A stretch of 64,000 bases of DNA, taken from NCBI GenBank assembly GCA_963675935.2, contig OY780964.2:558001-622000 (forward strand), written 5' to 3'. The notes under the pieces are model-generated. The model had not been told where the DNA came from, ran no database searches, and worked only from the letters and a program-made list of their open reading frames with translations. The stretch's first letter is position 1. Each line of letters opens with the position of its first letter. Position numbers and translations under genes: made by a program. Source of the DNA: G963675935 sp963675935. GTDB lineage: Bacteria; Planctomycetota; Planctomycetia; Pirellulales; Thermoguttaceae. Positions 50,020 through 57,889 of this stretch are shown here, piece by piece.

Positions 50020-51729
50020 ATGACCATCGACAATTCCGACAATTCCACCCCGAATACAAACACCTCCACCGACTTCATCCGCGCGATCATCAACGAGGAT
50101 AATCTCGCTGGAAAACACGCCGGGCGAGTGCAAACCCGATTCCCGCCCGAGCCGAACGGCTACCTGCATATCGGTCACGCCAAGTCGATCTGCCTGAACT
50201 TCGGCATCGCCCGCGATTACGACGGGCTGTGCAACTTGCGTTTCGACGACACGAATCCCAGCAAGGAGGATGTCGAATACGTCGATTCGATCATGGAGGA
50301 CATCCGTTGGCTCGGCTTCAACTGGGGCGACCGGCTGTTCTACGCCTCCGACTACTTCCAGCAGATTTACGACTGGGCCGTTCAGCTAATTAAGGCCGGC
50401 AAGGCGTATGTCTGCGAGCTTACGGCCGACCAAGTGCGTGAAACCCGGGGCACATTGACCGCGCCGGGCACGAACAGCCCCTACCGCGATCGGCCCATCG
50501 CCGAGAATCTCGACCTGTTCGAGCGGATGAAAAACGGCGAGTTTCCCGACGGCTCGAAAACCCTCCGGGCGAAGATTGACATGGCCTCGCCCAACTTGAA
50601 CATGCGCGATCCGGTGATGTACCGCATCCTTCGGGCGACGCATCATCGCACGGGCGACACCTGGTGCATCTATCCGACCTACGATTTCACGCACGGCCAA
50701 TGCGACTCGATCGAGCGGATCACGCACTCGATCTGCACGTTGGAATTCGAGAACCACCGGCCGCTCTATGATTGGTACATCCGCGAGCTTGGCATTTTCG
50801 CTCCGCGGCAAATCGAATTCGCCCGGCTCAATCTGACGTTCACCGTGATGAGCAAGCGTTTTTTGCTGCAACTGGTGAAGGACGGATTCGTGAGCGGTTG
50901 GGACGATCCGCGGATGCCGACCCTTTGCGGCGTGCGTCGCCGCGGCTACACGCCCGAGGCGCTGCGAGATTTCTGCGCCACCATCGGCGTGTCGAAAGTC
51001 GATAGCACCGTCGATATCGCCCTGTTGGAACATTGCCTGCGGAACGACTTGAACAAGCGGGCGAACCGCGTGATGGGCGTCTTGCGGCCGCTCAAGGTCA
51101 TCATCGACAACTATCCCGAGGGCGAGGTCGAGCAGATGGAGGCGATCAACAATCCGGAAGACGCCTCGGCCGGCACGCGGCTCGTGCCGTTCTCCCGCGA
51201 GCTGTACATCGAGCAGGACGACTTCCGCGAGGCGCCGCCCAAGAAGTATCATCGGCTCGCGCCCGGCCAAGAAGTTCGTTTGCGATACGCCTATCTCGTT
51301 CGCTGTACGAATGTGGTGAAGAATCCAACGACGGGCGAAGTGGTCGAGGTGCATTGCACGTACGACCCGGCCACGCGCGGCGGCAACACGCCCGACGGCC
51401 GCAAGGTGAAGGGCACGATCCATTGGGTGTCGGCCGCCGAGGCCCTGCCGGTCGAAGTGCGGCTCTACGACCGTCTGTTCACCAAAGCGAATCCCTACGA
51501 CGTGCCCGAGGGCGTCGATTTCAAAACCAATTTGAATCCGAACTCGCTCGAACGCTTGACGAACTGTTTTGTCGAGCCGAGCTTGCGGGGCGCCGCGCCG
51601 GGCAGTCGATGTCAATTCGAGCGGCTCGGCTATTTCTGCGTCGATCCCGATTCGACGGCCGACCGGCTCGTGTTCAACCGCACGGTGTCGCTGGTCGATA
51701 GCTGGGCGAAGATCGAGAAGAAGGGGTGA
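50020..51729 (+). CDS. glnS: Glutaminyl-tRNA synthetase
   Basis: 569 residues, GlnRS type rather than a second GluRS: TRFPPEPNGYLHIGHAKSICLNFG (HIGH), LRFDDTNPSKEDVEYVDSI, GFNWGDRLFYASDYFQQIYDWA, TGDTWCIYPTYDFTHGQCDSIE and the KMSKS-equivalent VMSKRFLLQLV, followed by the two-barrel anticodon-binding domain. It charges tRNA-Gln directly. Planctomycetes, unlike most bacteria outside proteobacteria, often carry it. The leader is formed by the 26-base tandem repeat and an AT-rich stretch. Confidence 0.96.
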   Translation: MTIDNSDNSTPNTNTSTDFIRAIINEDNLAGKHAGRVQTRFPPEPNGYLHIGHAKSICLNFGIARDYDGLCNLRFDDTNPSKEDVEYVDSIMEDIRWLGFNWGDRLFYASDYFQQIYDWAVQLIKAGKAYVCELTADQVRETRGTLTAPGTNSPYRDRPIAENLDLFERMKNGEFPDGSKTLRAKIDMASPNLNMRDPVMYRILRATHHRTGDTWCIYPTYDFTHGQCDSIERITHSICTLEFENHRPLYDWYIRELGIFAPRQIEFARLNLTFTVMSKRFLLQLVKDGFVSGWDDPRMPTLCGVRRRGYTPEALRDFCATIGVSKVDSTVDIALLEHCLRNDLNKRANRVMGVLRPLKVIIDNYPEGEVEQMEAINNPEDASAGTRLVPFSRELYIEQDDFREAPPKKYHRLAPGQEVRLRYAYLVRCTNVVKNPTTGEVVEVHCTYDPATRGGNTPDGRKVKGTIHWVSAAEALPVEVRLYDRLFTKANPYDVPEGVDFKTNLNPNSLERLTNCFVEPSLRGAAPGSRCQFERLGYFCVDPDSTADRLVFNRTVSLVDSWAKIEKKG

Positions 51730-51894
51730 GGCTGAGCCGCTTGCGGCTTCGCAAAGCAGAGAGAGAGTCAGCGGATAGAAACGTCCCGCGACTGCGGTTG
51801 CGGGGGTAACGTTCAGTTGGCTTTTCGCGGAGAAATGACCGCAATAAGTCGGGGGGTGTGCTTTTGCTTGGTAAATGTGCTAAAATATCGTGAC

Positions 51895-52161
51895 ATGGGC
51901 AAGCATGAAAAGCTGTATGAACATGTTGTAATGCGTCGATCCGATGCAGGAGTGTCGTTCGACGCATTGTGTTCCCTGCTCGAACGCCTTGGATTTGAGC
52001 GGCGAATCCGAGGCGATCATCATGTTTTTTGCAAGTCGGGCATTGAGGAGATACTCAATTTGCAGCCCAAAGGCGGTGATGCCAAACCTTATCAAGTCAA
52101 GCAGGTTCGACAACTGATCTTGCAGTATCGACTGCATTTGAAAGAGCTATCCGATGAATAG
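51895..52161 (+). CDS. hicA: HicA-family mRNA interferase toxin
   Basis: 88 residues. The HicA double-stranded-RNA-binding-like core is visible: VSFDALCSLLERLGFERRIRGDHHVFCKSG with catalytic histidine in GDHH (H42/H43), and PYQVKQVRQLIL at the end. It cleaves mRNA when not held by HicB. The start at 51895 has a TAAAAT hexamer 8 bases upstream, suggesting a leaderless message; a longer open frame upstream is not HicA-like. It overlaps hicB by 8 bases. Confidence 0.88.
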   Translation: MGKHEKLYEHVVMRRSDAGVSFDALCSLLERLGFERRIRGDHHVFCKSGIEEILNLQPKGGDAKPYQVKQVRQLILQYRLHLKELSDE

Positions 52162-52366
52162 CAAATACGAAATCATTATCTACTGGAGCGAAGAGGACGA
52201 CGCCTACTTGGCCGAGGTTCCCGAGCTTCCCGGCTGTATGGCCGACGGCCGAACGTACCAAGAGGCTTTGAGCAATACGGAGCGGATTATTCAGGAATGG
52301 GTCGAAACCGCCAAGGAGCTTGGTCGGCCGATTCCCGATCCAAAGGGTCGCCTTCTGTACGCATGA
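52154..52366 (+). CDS. hicB: HicB-family antitoxin
   Basis: 70 residues. Typical HicB N-terminal partial RNase H fold: YEIIIYWSEEDDAYLAEVPELPGCMADGRTYQEALSNTERIIQEWVETAKELGRPIP. The short length means no separate DNA-binding domain, as in many minimal HicB proteins. Translated from an ATG inside the hicA end, which couples the two. Confidence 0.92.
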   Translation: MNSKYEIIIYWSEEDDAYLAEVPELPGCMADGRTYQEALSNTERIIQEWVETAKELGRPIPDPKGRLLYA

Positions 52367-52422
52367 CACATGACAAGTGATGCATGTGGCAAAAAATGTT
52401 GAAAGGGACTGTACCGAATTTT

Positions 52423-52474
52423 GTGGCACGGGCTTCAAGCCCGTGATGAGACACGGCCAAGATGGCCGTGCTAC
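52423..52474. repeat. Double hairpin repeat after hicAB
   Basis: CACGGGCTTCAAGCCCGTG and CACGGCCAAGATGGCCGTG stem-loops within outer ends GTGGCACGG / CCGTGCTAC. A likely terminator for hicAB. The rest of 52367-52661 holds no gene. Confidence 0.8.
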
Positions 52475-52661
52475 ATCGGTTGACAACACCGACTTCGGTG
52501 AATCTTGTAGTGCGGCTGCTGGCCGCTGACGCCCCCCCTAATGGCGTACAAGCCATTTTGGAGGTCGGGTGGCATTCTTGCGGGAACTATGGCATACTAC
52601 GGATTGCTTGGCCCGCATGTGACTTTCCAGTCCGACTTCTCTGATGTGGAGACCCGCTCCG

Positions 52662-55208
52662 ATGGCCGAAACCCGAGACTCCCGCGGCAAGGAACCTTCG
52701 CCGCAAAAAAGCGGAACAGCTTTGCCTCGCTCTTCCGAAAACGAAATCAATGGCGGCGGGGCCGACATGGACGCGCCGGTCGAGCGGCGGCGTGGACGGT
52801 CGAAATCCAAGGAAGACTCCTGGTTCCAGCAGAATCAGATCGCGGTCATCGGCGTGGGGGCCGGCGTGGCGCTGCTGGTGTTGGTGGTTGCCTTGGGTTG
52901 GCTGTTCGGATGGTTCGGCGGTGGAGACAAACCGAACGCCGCACCGGCGATTGCACAGAACGACGTGCCACAACCGCCGCCGGGACCAGCGCCAACGCCG
53001 CCGCCACCCCAATCGGCAGGACAGCCGTCGGGTCAACCCACACCGGAGCAACCGGTCGTCCCGGAGACGCCCAAGCAGGAGCCTCAAAAGCCGCCACTGC
53101 CGGAAAACTTGGCTAAGTGGAAGCCGGCCGACTACTTCCGCGCCCGGCGGGAGAACGATCCGAAATTGATTGAGGCGGTCGTTCAACTGGGTGAAAAAAA
53201 ACCCAATAATACGAAGGCGGCCGAAGTCTTGGTCGAGTTGCTCAAGCCGCTTCCGCCGGAACCGCCGAAGACGGAGTCGCCGGCGCCCACGACAGTCGTG
53301 CCGCCCGTAGCGCCGGGGCCTATGCAACCCCAACCCGTAGCGCCGGGCATTGCGCCGCCACAGTCAACGCCCCCTAGCGCCGCGCCTCAGCCCCCAGCGC
53401 CGGGTGCGATGCGGCCGCCGCAGGGAATGCCCATGCCGCCAGGGCCATCGCGGCTAGGAGGGCCGATGCCGACGACGCCTGGCGGGATGCCTTATCCCGG
53501 TGGCATGCCATCGGGGATGCCCAATATGCCGGGCGGCATGTCGCCGGGCAACCGTCCGTACAATTCGGGCGATCTGACCAAATTGGTCGAGGCCCTCGTC
53601 GAGGCGATCGGCGCCAACGGCAGTGCCTTGGCCCGAAACACGCTCGAACAAATCCTCGCCGGCTCGTTCGCCACCGACGACGACAAGGCGGCGGTGGAAG
53701 CGGCGCTAAAGACCTTGGCCTTCCATTCCCGCGAGGAATATGACGCCCTGCTGCTCCGCGTTCTTACGGCGTCCGCCACGTTGCGGCCGGCCAGCCGGCA
53801 GGGTCCTTGGACGGCGAAGGAGATGAAAGCCAAGGCGTTTGAGCTAATCAAGCAGACGGCGTCCGGGGCGCTGCGCACCAAACTGGCCGAGGCCATGATC
53901 GCCGCTCGCGAGAAGATCAGCCCGGAGGATCCGAAAGACGAATTTCTTCTGGCGTCCAATCCGCTGAACTGCGGCGCCCAGTTGATATTCTATGGGCGGG
54001 GCGACGTGAAGAAGGAGGTCAAGGCCACGATCGAGCAGCAGTTCGTCGCCTACAGTTCCATGGCGTTGGCCGGCTACTTGAAAGTGCCGACGGACGTTCA
54101 AGTCGGTGGTGGTGGAATGGGAATGCCGATGATGCCGCGGCCTGGAATTGGCGGAATGGGGATGCCCATGCCCGGAATGGGGATGCCCATGAATCAGCCT
54201 CGCGGCCCGGCGGGCGAACCGGCGAAAGCCGTCGAGGTCGATCCGAGGCCTCGAATTGTCGCCTTGTTGTGGGGACGAGAATTCCTTACCCCGTTCGATA
54301 CGCAATTGAACGAACTGCGATCGTTGGAGCACCAGCCGCAGTTGGTGATGTTGGCCGCCACCATTCCGATGGACTCGGTCCGGAGTACGCTGCTCAAGAC
54401 GCTGAAAAAAAGGTCGGACGAAGGCACCAAGGTTTTGGAAACCGCCGGCCTGACCGGCCAAATAGTTACCGATCCTGGATTGCTGGTTCTCGTCAAGAGA
54501 TTGCCGCGGAAAGCCAGTCCTTCCATGTCGCAGGGCTTGGAGGGTTGGGGAACGAGGGGGGCGGGAAGAGGAGGAGCGGGGATGCGGTCGGGCATGGGGG
54601 TCACGAACAGCCGTCTCAGCGACGCGGCCCAGAAAAAACAACAGACCGACCAGGAGTGGATGGAACTTTCGGCCAAGTTGGTTTCCACGTGGTGCAAGCG
54701 GTTCCAAGCCGCGACGACGCCCAAACATGACGGCGCGGAAGGATCGAACCAACCGGATGAGGAAGACAACCCGGACAAGCCGGCCGAGGAAGCGACGATG
54801 CGGGCCGATTTGCCCAGCGGATTCGCGTTGGCCCCAGCGGCGAAGGTGATCGCCTCGCACCACGTGACTCTCCCCAATGCCTCGCCGGCCGATTTCACGC
54901 AGGTTCAGCCCGACACTTTGGAGGTCTACTACGTTCGCGCCGAGGAGGCGGCCAAGCCGAAAAATGCGATCCGTTATTACTGCCGTCAAGCCGGAACGAG
55001 CGATACCAAAGTGAAGTGCATCGACAGGAGCCTCTGGATCGACAGGATCACGCAAGGCTCGCAGAAAGATCGGCTGCGGACGATCGATGTGCTGATTACG
55101 AAGTCGGAAACCGCCGTGGTCAACACTTCGGATTCCAACAGCGACGACGAAACCGACCTGACCATCGAGGTGTTGATCATCGAGATCAAAGACCCGAGCA
55201 AGACCTGA
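52662..55208 (+). CDS. Large Pro/Met/Gly-rich membrane-anchored protein, hypothetical
   Basis: 848 residues. A charged cytoplasmic N-terminus (ERRRGRSKSKEDSWFQQNQ) precedes one TM segment (IAVIGVGAGVALLVLVVALGWLFGWFGG), a proline-rich linker (PQPPPGPAPTPPPPQSAGQPSG), a first helical segment and a Met/Pro/Gly-rich region (AMRPPQGMPMPPGPSRLGGPMPTTPGGM), a helical domain (NLTKLVEALVEAIGANG-like) and a second Met-rich stretch (GMGMPMMPRPGIGGMGMPMPG). The C-terminal part has no recognised domain. It is probably exported past one membrane with the low-complexity regions as linkers. The start at 52662 is preferred over 52644 by GGAGA spacing. Function unknown. Confidence 0.8.
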   Translation: MAETRDSRGKEPSPQKSGTALPRSSENEINGGGADMDAPVERRRGRSKSKEDSWFQQNQIAVIGVGAGVALLVLVVALGWLFGWFGGGDKPNAAPAIAQNDVPQPPPGPAPTPPPPQSAGQPSGQPTPEQPVVPETPKQEPQKPPLPENLAKWKPADYFRARRENDPKLIEAVVQLGEKKPNNTKAAEVLVELLKPLPPEPPKTESPAPTTVVPPVAPGPMQPQPVAPGIAPPQSTPPSAAPQPPAPGAMRPPQGMPMPPGPSRLGGPMPTTPGGMPYPGGMPSGMPNMPGGMSPGNRPYNSGDLTKLVEALVEAIGANGSALARNTLEQILAGSFATDDDKAAVEAALKTLAFHSREEYDALLLRVLTASATLRPASRQGPWTAKEMKAKAFELIKQTASGALRTKLAEAMIAAREKISPEDPKDEFLLASNPLNCGAQLIFYGRGDVKKEVKATIEQQFVAYSSMALAGYLKVPTDVQVGGGGMGMPMMPRPGIGGMGMPMPGMGMPMNQPRGPAGEPAKAVEVDPRPRIVALLWGREFLTPFDTQLNELRSLEHQPQLVMLAATIPMDSVRSTLLKTLKKRSDEGTKVLETAGLTGQIVTDPGLLVLVKRLPRKASPSMSQGLEGWGTRGAGRGGAGMRSGMGVTNSRLSDAAQKKQQTDQEWMELSAKLVSTWCKRFQAATTPKHDGAEGSNQPDEEDNPDKPAEEATMRADLPSGFALAPAAKVIASHHVTLPNASPADFTQVQPDTLEVYYVRAEEAAKPKNAIRYYCRQAGTSDTKVKCIDRSLWIDRITQGSQKDRLRTIDVLITKSETAVVNTSDSNSDDETDLTIEVLIIEIKDPSKT

Positions 55209-55212
55209 TTGG

Positions 55213-55316
55213 GATCGGCAAATCCATTACCGTCATCCTGAGCGCAGCGAAGGATCTCCGTGCGGTTCCGCCAGATCCTTCGCTGCGCTCAGAATGACAG
55301 TTAACCACGACAGTTA
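55213..55316. repeat. GAGCGCAGCGAAGGATCT palindrome (uninterrupted copy of 14708)
   Basis: GATCGGCAAATCCATTACC, GTCATCCTGAGCGCAGCG, then CGCTGCGCTCAGAATGACAG and ACCACGACAGT. Lacks the inner insertion seen at 14805-14930. Confidence 0.88.
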
Positions 55317-55331
55317 CTGATTCGCTGGTCC

Positions 55332-55772
55332 CTACGGACAGCGCGGCCCCTCCATGCCGTCGATGTAGCGGCGCAGCCGTTCGAGTTCGTCGGTCACGTG
55401 GCGCAGCTTGAGCATGATCTCGACGCGCTTGATCAATTCGAGCTTATTGACCGGCTTGCTCAGGAAGTCGTCGCAACCAGCGGCCACGGCCCGCTCGATG
55501 TCGCCCAACTCGTTGAGCGCCGTGACCATCAGGATCATGATCTGCCGGGTGTTCGGGTCGCGTTTGAGCGTTTTGCACACCTCGAAGCCGCTCATCTTCG
55601 GCATCATGATGTCGAGCAGAATGAGGTCGGGCTGGAACTCGGCCACTTTGGCCAAGGTGTCTAGCCCGTCGGTGGCCACGGCGATTTCGCAGTCTAGCCC
55701 GGCCAGGTAGGCGTCCAATAGCTCCACGTTGGTGGAATTGTCGTCGGCAATCAGGATTTTGCTTGCAGCCAT
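55332..55772 (-). CDS. Single-domain response regulator (receiver)
   Basis: 146 residues. A complete receiver: acidic pair D10/D11 (KILIADDNSTN), phospho-acceptor D54 (LILLDIMMPKMSGFEV), threonine in MVTALNE and lysine in DDFLSKPVNK. A C-terminal coiled helix (HVTDELERLRRYIDGME) follows. PleD/CheY-like; output must be through protein contact, as there is no effector domain. No kinase is adjacent. The -10 box ends 7 bases before the ATG. Confidence 0.94.
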   Translation of the reverse strand: MAASKILIADDNSTNVELLDAYLAGLDCEIAVATDGLDTLAKVAEFQPDLILLDIMMPKMSGFEVCKTLKRDPNTRQIMILMVTALNELGDIERAVAAGCDDFLSKPVNKLELIKRVEIMLKLRHVTDELERLRRYIDGMEGPRCP

Positions 55773-55779
55773 GTGGGGT

Positions 55780-55785
55780 ATTATA
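55780..55785 (-). promoter_or_regulatory. Consensus -10 TATAAT of the response regulator gene
   Basis: TATAAT on the minus strand, 7 bases upstream of the ATG at 55772. At this distance transcription should begin at or next to the A of the start codon, making the mRNA leaderless. No clear -35 is visible. Confidence 0.55.
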
Positions 55786-55942
55786 GGGGGATTCCCTCTT
55801 GGCGCGAAGGGCGGCCGGCGTAGAACGGGGTCTTGGGGCTTAGGGCTTGGGTCTTGGCACGAAGCCCCAAGACCTAAGCCCCAAGACCCGATTGGTTACG
55901 ACTTTGCCTATCTCCGGGAAATGGAACGGAACAAATTCCGTT

Positions 55943-56521
55943 CTACTTTCGCCCCAGCGGGAACGTGCCGACAACGTCGTAGATCGGCCCTTCGGAAGTA
56001 AGCTGACTGGAAAAAACCGCGACCTTGCCCACGGTCATCCGGCCGGCGGCGAAGTCGGCCTGCCGCTGGAGCCGAGCGCCGAGTTCGACAATGCCCGGCC
56101 CGGCGCCGCGGACGCGCCCCAGGGTCATATGCGTTTGATACCGCCGATGCTCCTCGCGAAAATCCAGCTCGGCCAGGGCCGTCTCGACATGATCGTGCAG
56201 CACGACCATCGACTCCGCGCCCTCGGACGCGCCGAGCCAAATCGTCCGGGGCCGCGCGGCATTCGGAAACGCTCCCGCCCCGCAAACCACGAGCTCGAAC
56301 GGCTCGACCTTGGCCGCCGCACGGGCAACGGCTTGGCACACCCTCCCAATTTCACGCTCGTGAACGTCGCCCAAGAATTTCAGCGTCAAATGAAGATTGT
56401 GTGGCTCGACCCAATTCACGTCGGCCGATGTGCCGTCGAGCAAGTCGATCAATCCTTGCGCTTGGGCGCGGATCGGCCCGGTGATTTCAACGGCAACAAA
56501 CGTGCGGAAGGTTTTTTTCAT
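55943..56521 (-). CDS. thpR: RNA 2',3'-cyclic phosphodiesterase (2'-5' RNA ligase family)
   Basis: 192 residues, the standard ThpR size. Two HxT motifs of the 2H phosphoesterase fold: HNLHLTLKFLG (H44) and YQTHMTLGRVRG. Start MKKTFRTFVAVEITG is the family N-terminus; the frame is open far upstream but through the kinase gene. It acts on tRNA halves or cyclic phosphate ends; the true cellular role is uncertain across the family. The TAG stop falls in a TAGAACGGAATTTGTTCCG palindrome. Eleven bases downstream of the PfkB gene, so likely one operon. Confidence 0.92.
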   Translation of the reverse strand: MKKTFRTFVAVEITGPIRAQAQGLIDLLDGTSADVNWVEPHNLHLTLKFLGDVHEREIGRVCQAVARAAAKVEPFELVVCGAGAFPNAARPRTIWLGASEGAESMVVLHDHVETALAELDFREEHRRYQTHMTLGRVRGAGPGIVELGARLQRQADFAAGRMTVGKVAVFSSQLTSEGPIYDVVGTFPLGRK

Positions 56522-56532
56522 CGTTGTTTTGG

Positions 56533-57498
56533 CTAAAAACTCAACATCTTTCGATATTCCGCCATTCGCCGGTCGAGGTCGTCGCGGTCGATTTGCCGCA
56601 GCCGATCGAGGCTGAAATCCTCGACGGTGAAACTGGCCGTCAGGGTGCCGTAGGCCAGCGCGGTTTTGAGGGTTTGCGAAAAAGGGGACAGTCCCCATTT
56701 GTGCGCAGCACCCTCCGGGCCGTTCCGGCAAATGGGGACTGTCCCCTTTTTCGCCTGCTCGGCCAGGTAGCCCATCATGCCGCCGGCGAAGCTGTCGCCC
56801 GCGCCGGTCGGATCGACCACGCGCTCGGTCGGATAGGCCGGCAGCACGTAGGTTTCGTGTTCGCTGAAGAACAGAGCCCCGTGTTCGCCCTTTTTAATCA
56901 CGACAAAACTCGGCCCCATCTTGCGGATCGTCTGTCCGGCACGCACGAGGTTGTCGTCGCCCGTAAGCAGTTTGGCCTCGCTGTCGTTGATGACGATGCC
57001 GTCGATTCTTTTCCAAAGTTCCCGCAGGGCGTCGAGTTCGGTGCGGATGTAGTGGTCCATCGTGTCGGCCACGACCAGCGACGCCCCAGGACACTGGTCG
57101 AGCACTTTCATCTGCAACACCGGCGAACCGTTCGCCAGGAACAGAAATTTCGAGCGGCGATACGTCTCGGGCAGCACGGGATCGAAGCCCTGCAAGACGT
57201 TCAACTGGAGGTCGAGCGTATCGCGGTCGTTCATGTTGGGCCGATAGCGTCCGCGCCATCGGAAGGTTTTTCCGCCCGGCACGACTTGCAGGGCCGTCGT
57301 GTCGATGCCGCGAGCCTGGAGCATTTTGGTATGCTCCGGCGGCCAATCGTCGCCGACGACGCCGGCTAGCCGGACACTGGTGAAGAAGCTCGCGGCGTAG
57401 GAAAAAAACACGGCCGACCCGCCAAGCACGTTGTCGCGCTTTTCGCTGGGCGTTTCGACGCTGTCCAGGGCAACGGAACCGACGACGCAGAGGGGCAT
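56533..57498 (-). CDS. PfkB-family sugar kinase with in-frame palindromic insertion
   Basis: 321 residues. Ribokinase-like fold: LCVVGSVALDSVETP, GGSAVFFSYAA, GDDWPPEHTKMLQARGIDT, IVINDSEAKLLTG, FVVIKKGEHGALFF and the anion-hole/catalytic motif DPTGAGDSFAGG (D235). It phosphorylates a sugar or nucleoside. Residues about 249-275 (KKGTVPICRNGPEGAAHKWGLSPF...) are encoded by a 79-base palindrome (56676-56754). Removing them joins GYLAEQA to TLKTALAYGTLTASF, which reads as normal PfkB sequence. The insertion lies after the catalytic motif in a helix-helix connection, so the enzyme may still be active. Confidence 0.92.
   Translation of the reverse strand: MPLCVVGSVALDSVETPSEKRDNVLGGSAVFFSYAASFFTSVRLAGVVGDDWPPEHTKMLQARGIDTTALQVVPGGKTFRWRGRYRPNMNDRDTLDLQLNVLQGFDPVLPETYRRSKFLFLANGSPVLQMKVLDQCPGASLVVADTMDHYIRTELDALRELWKRIDGIVINDSEAKLLTGDDNLVRAGQTIRKMGPSFVVIKKGEHGALFFSEHETYVLPAYPTERVVDPTGAGDSFAGGMMGYLAEQAKKGTVPICRNGPEGAAHKWGLSPFSQTLKTALAYGTLTASFTVEDFSLDRLRQIDRDDLDRRMAEYRKMLSF
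56676..56754. repeat. Palindrome inserted in frame in the kinase gene
   Basis: The 26-base arms are perfect mirrors (left begins GCGAAAAAGGGGACAGTCCC, right ends GGGACTGTCCCCTTTTTCGC) around a 27-base loop. The stem tip GGGGACAGTCCC is shared with intergenic palindromes at 6540 and 44794. Confidence 0.93.
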
Positions 57499-57640
57499 GA
57501 AAACTCGCTCCTTGATATTCGACCGTGTTGATTATTTCTGAAAAATGAACCGAAATCGGCAACCAATTCCTTTGCAATGCCTTACGCTGGATCCAGTATA
57601 GCCGACGTTCCGACGAGGGCAATGATTGGCCCGGCTGTAC

Positions 57641-57797
57641 CAGGAGAACTGCAAAGTCGCATTTTGGGGATAGATAGGAAAGCCCGTCATTCTGAGCGCA
57701 GCGAAGAATCTCGTTGGCCCACAAGAACTTACGCGATACCACGGAGATTCTTCGCTGCGCTCAGAATGACGGTTTTTTGGGCTTTGCAGGTCTCCTG
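57641..57797. repeat. MITE-like element, inverted relative of 46973-47123
   Basis: CAGGAGAACTGCAAAG (left) and CTTTGCAGGTCTCCTG (right) match at 15 of 16 positions as mirrors. The interior (CCGTCATTCTGAGCGCAGCG, GTTGGCCCACAAGAACTTA, TATCTATCCCC in inverse) matches 46973-47123 reversed. Confidence 0.9.
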
Positions 57798-57815
57798 ATG
57801 GTCCACCCGAGAAGC

Positions 57816-57844
57816 TTGCCAACAACCCCTGCATCGGCTATAAT
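57816..57844 (+). promoter_or_regulatory. Sigma-70 promoter of the sigma-region-4-like gene
   Basis: TTGCCA (57816-57821), 17-base spacer, TATAAT (57839-57844). Near-consensus. Predicted start about 40 bases before the ATG at 57890, with CGAAAGGGC as ribosome site. Confidence 0.65.
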
Positions 57845-57889
57845 GCGACCGTTTGAATCGGTTACCCGACTCGAAAGGGCAATACCCGT

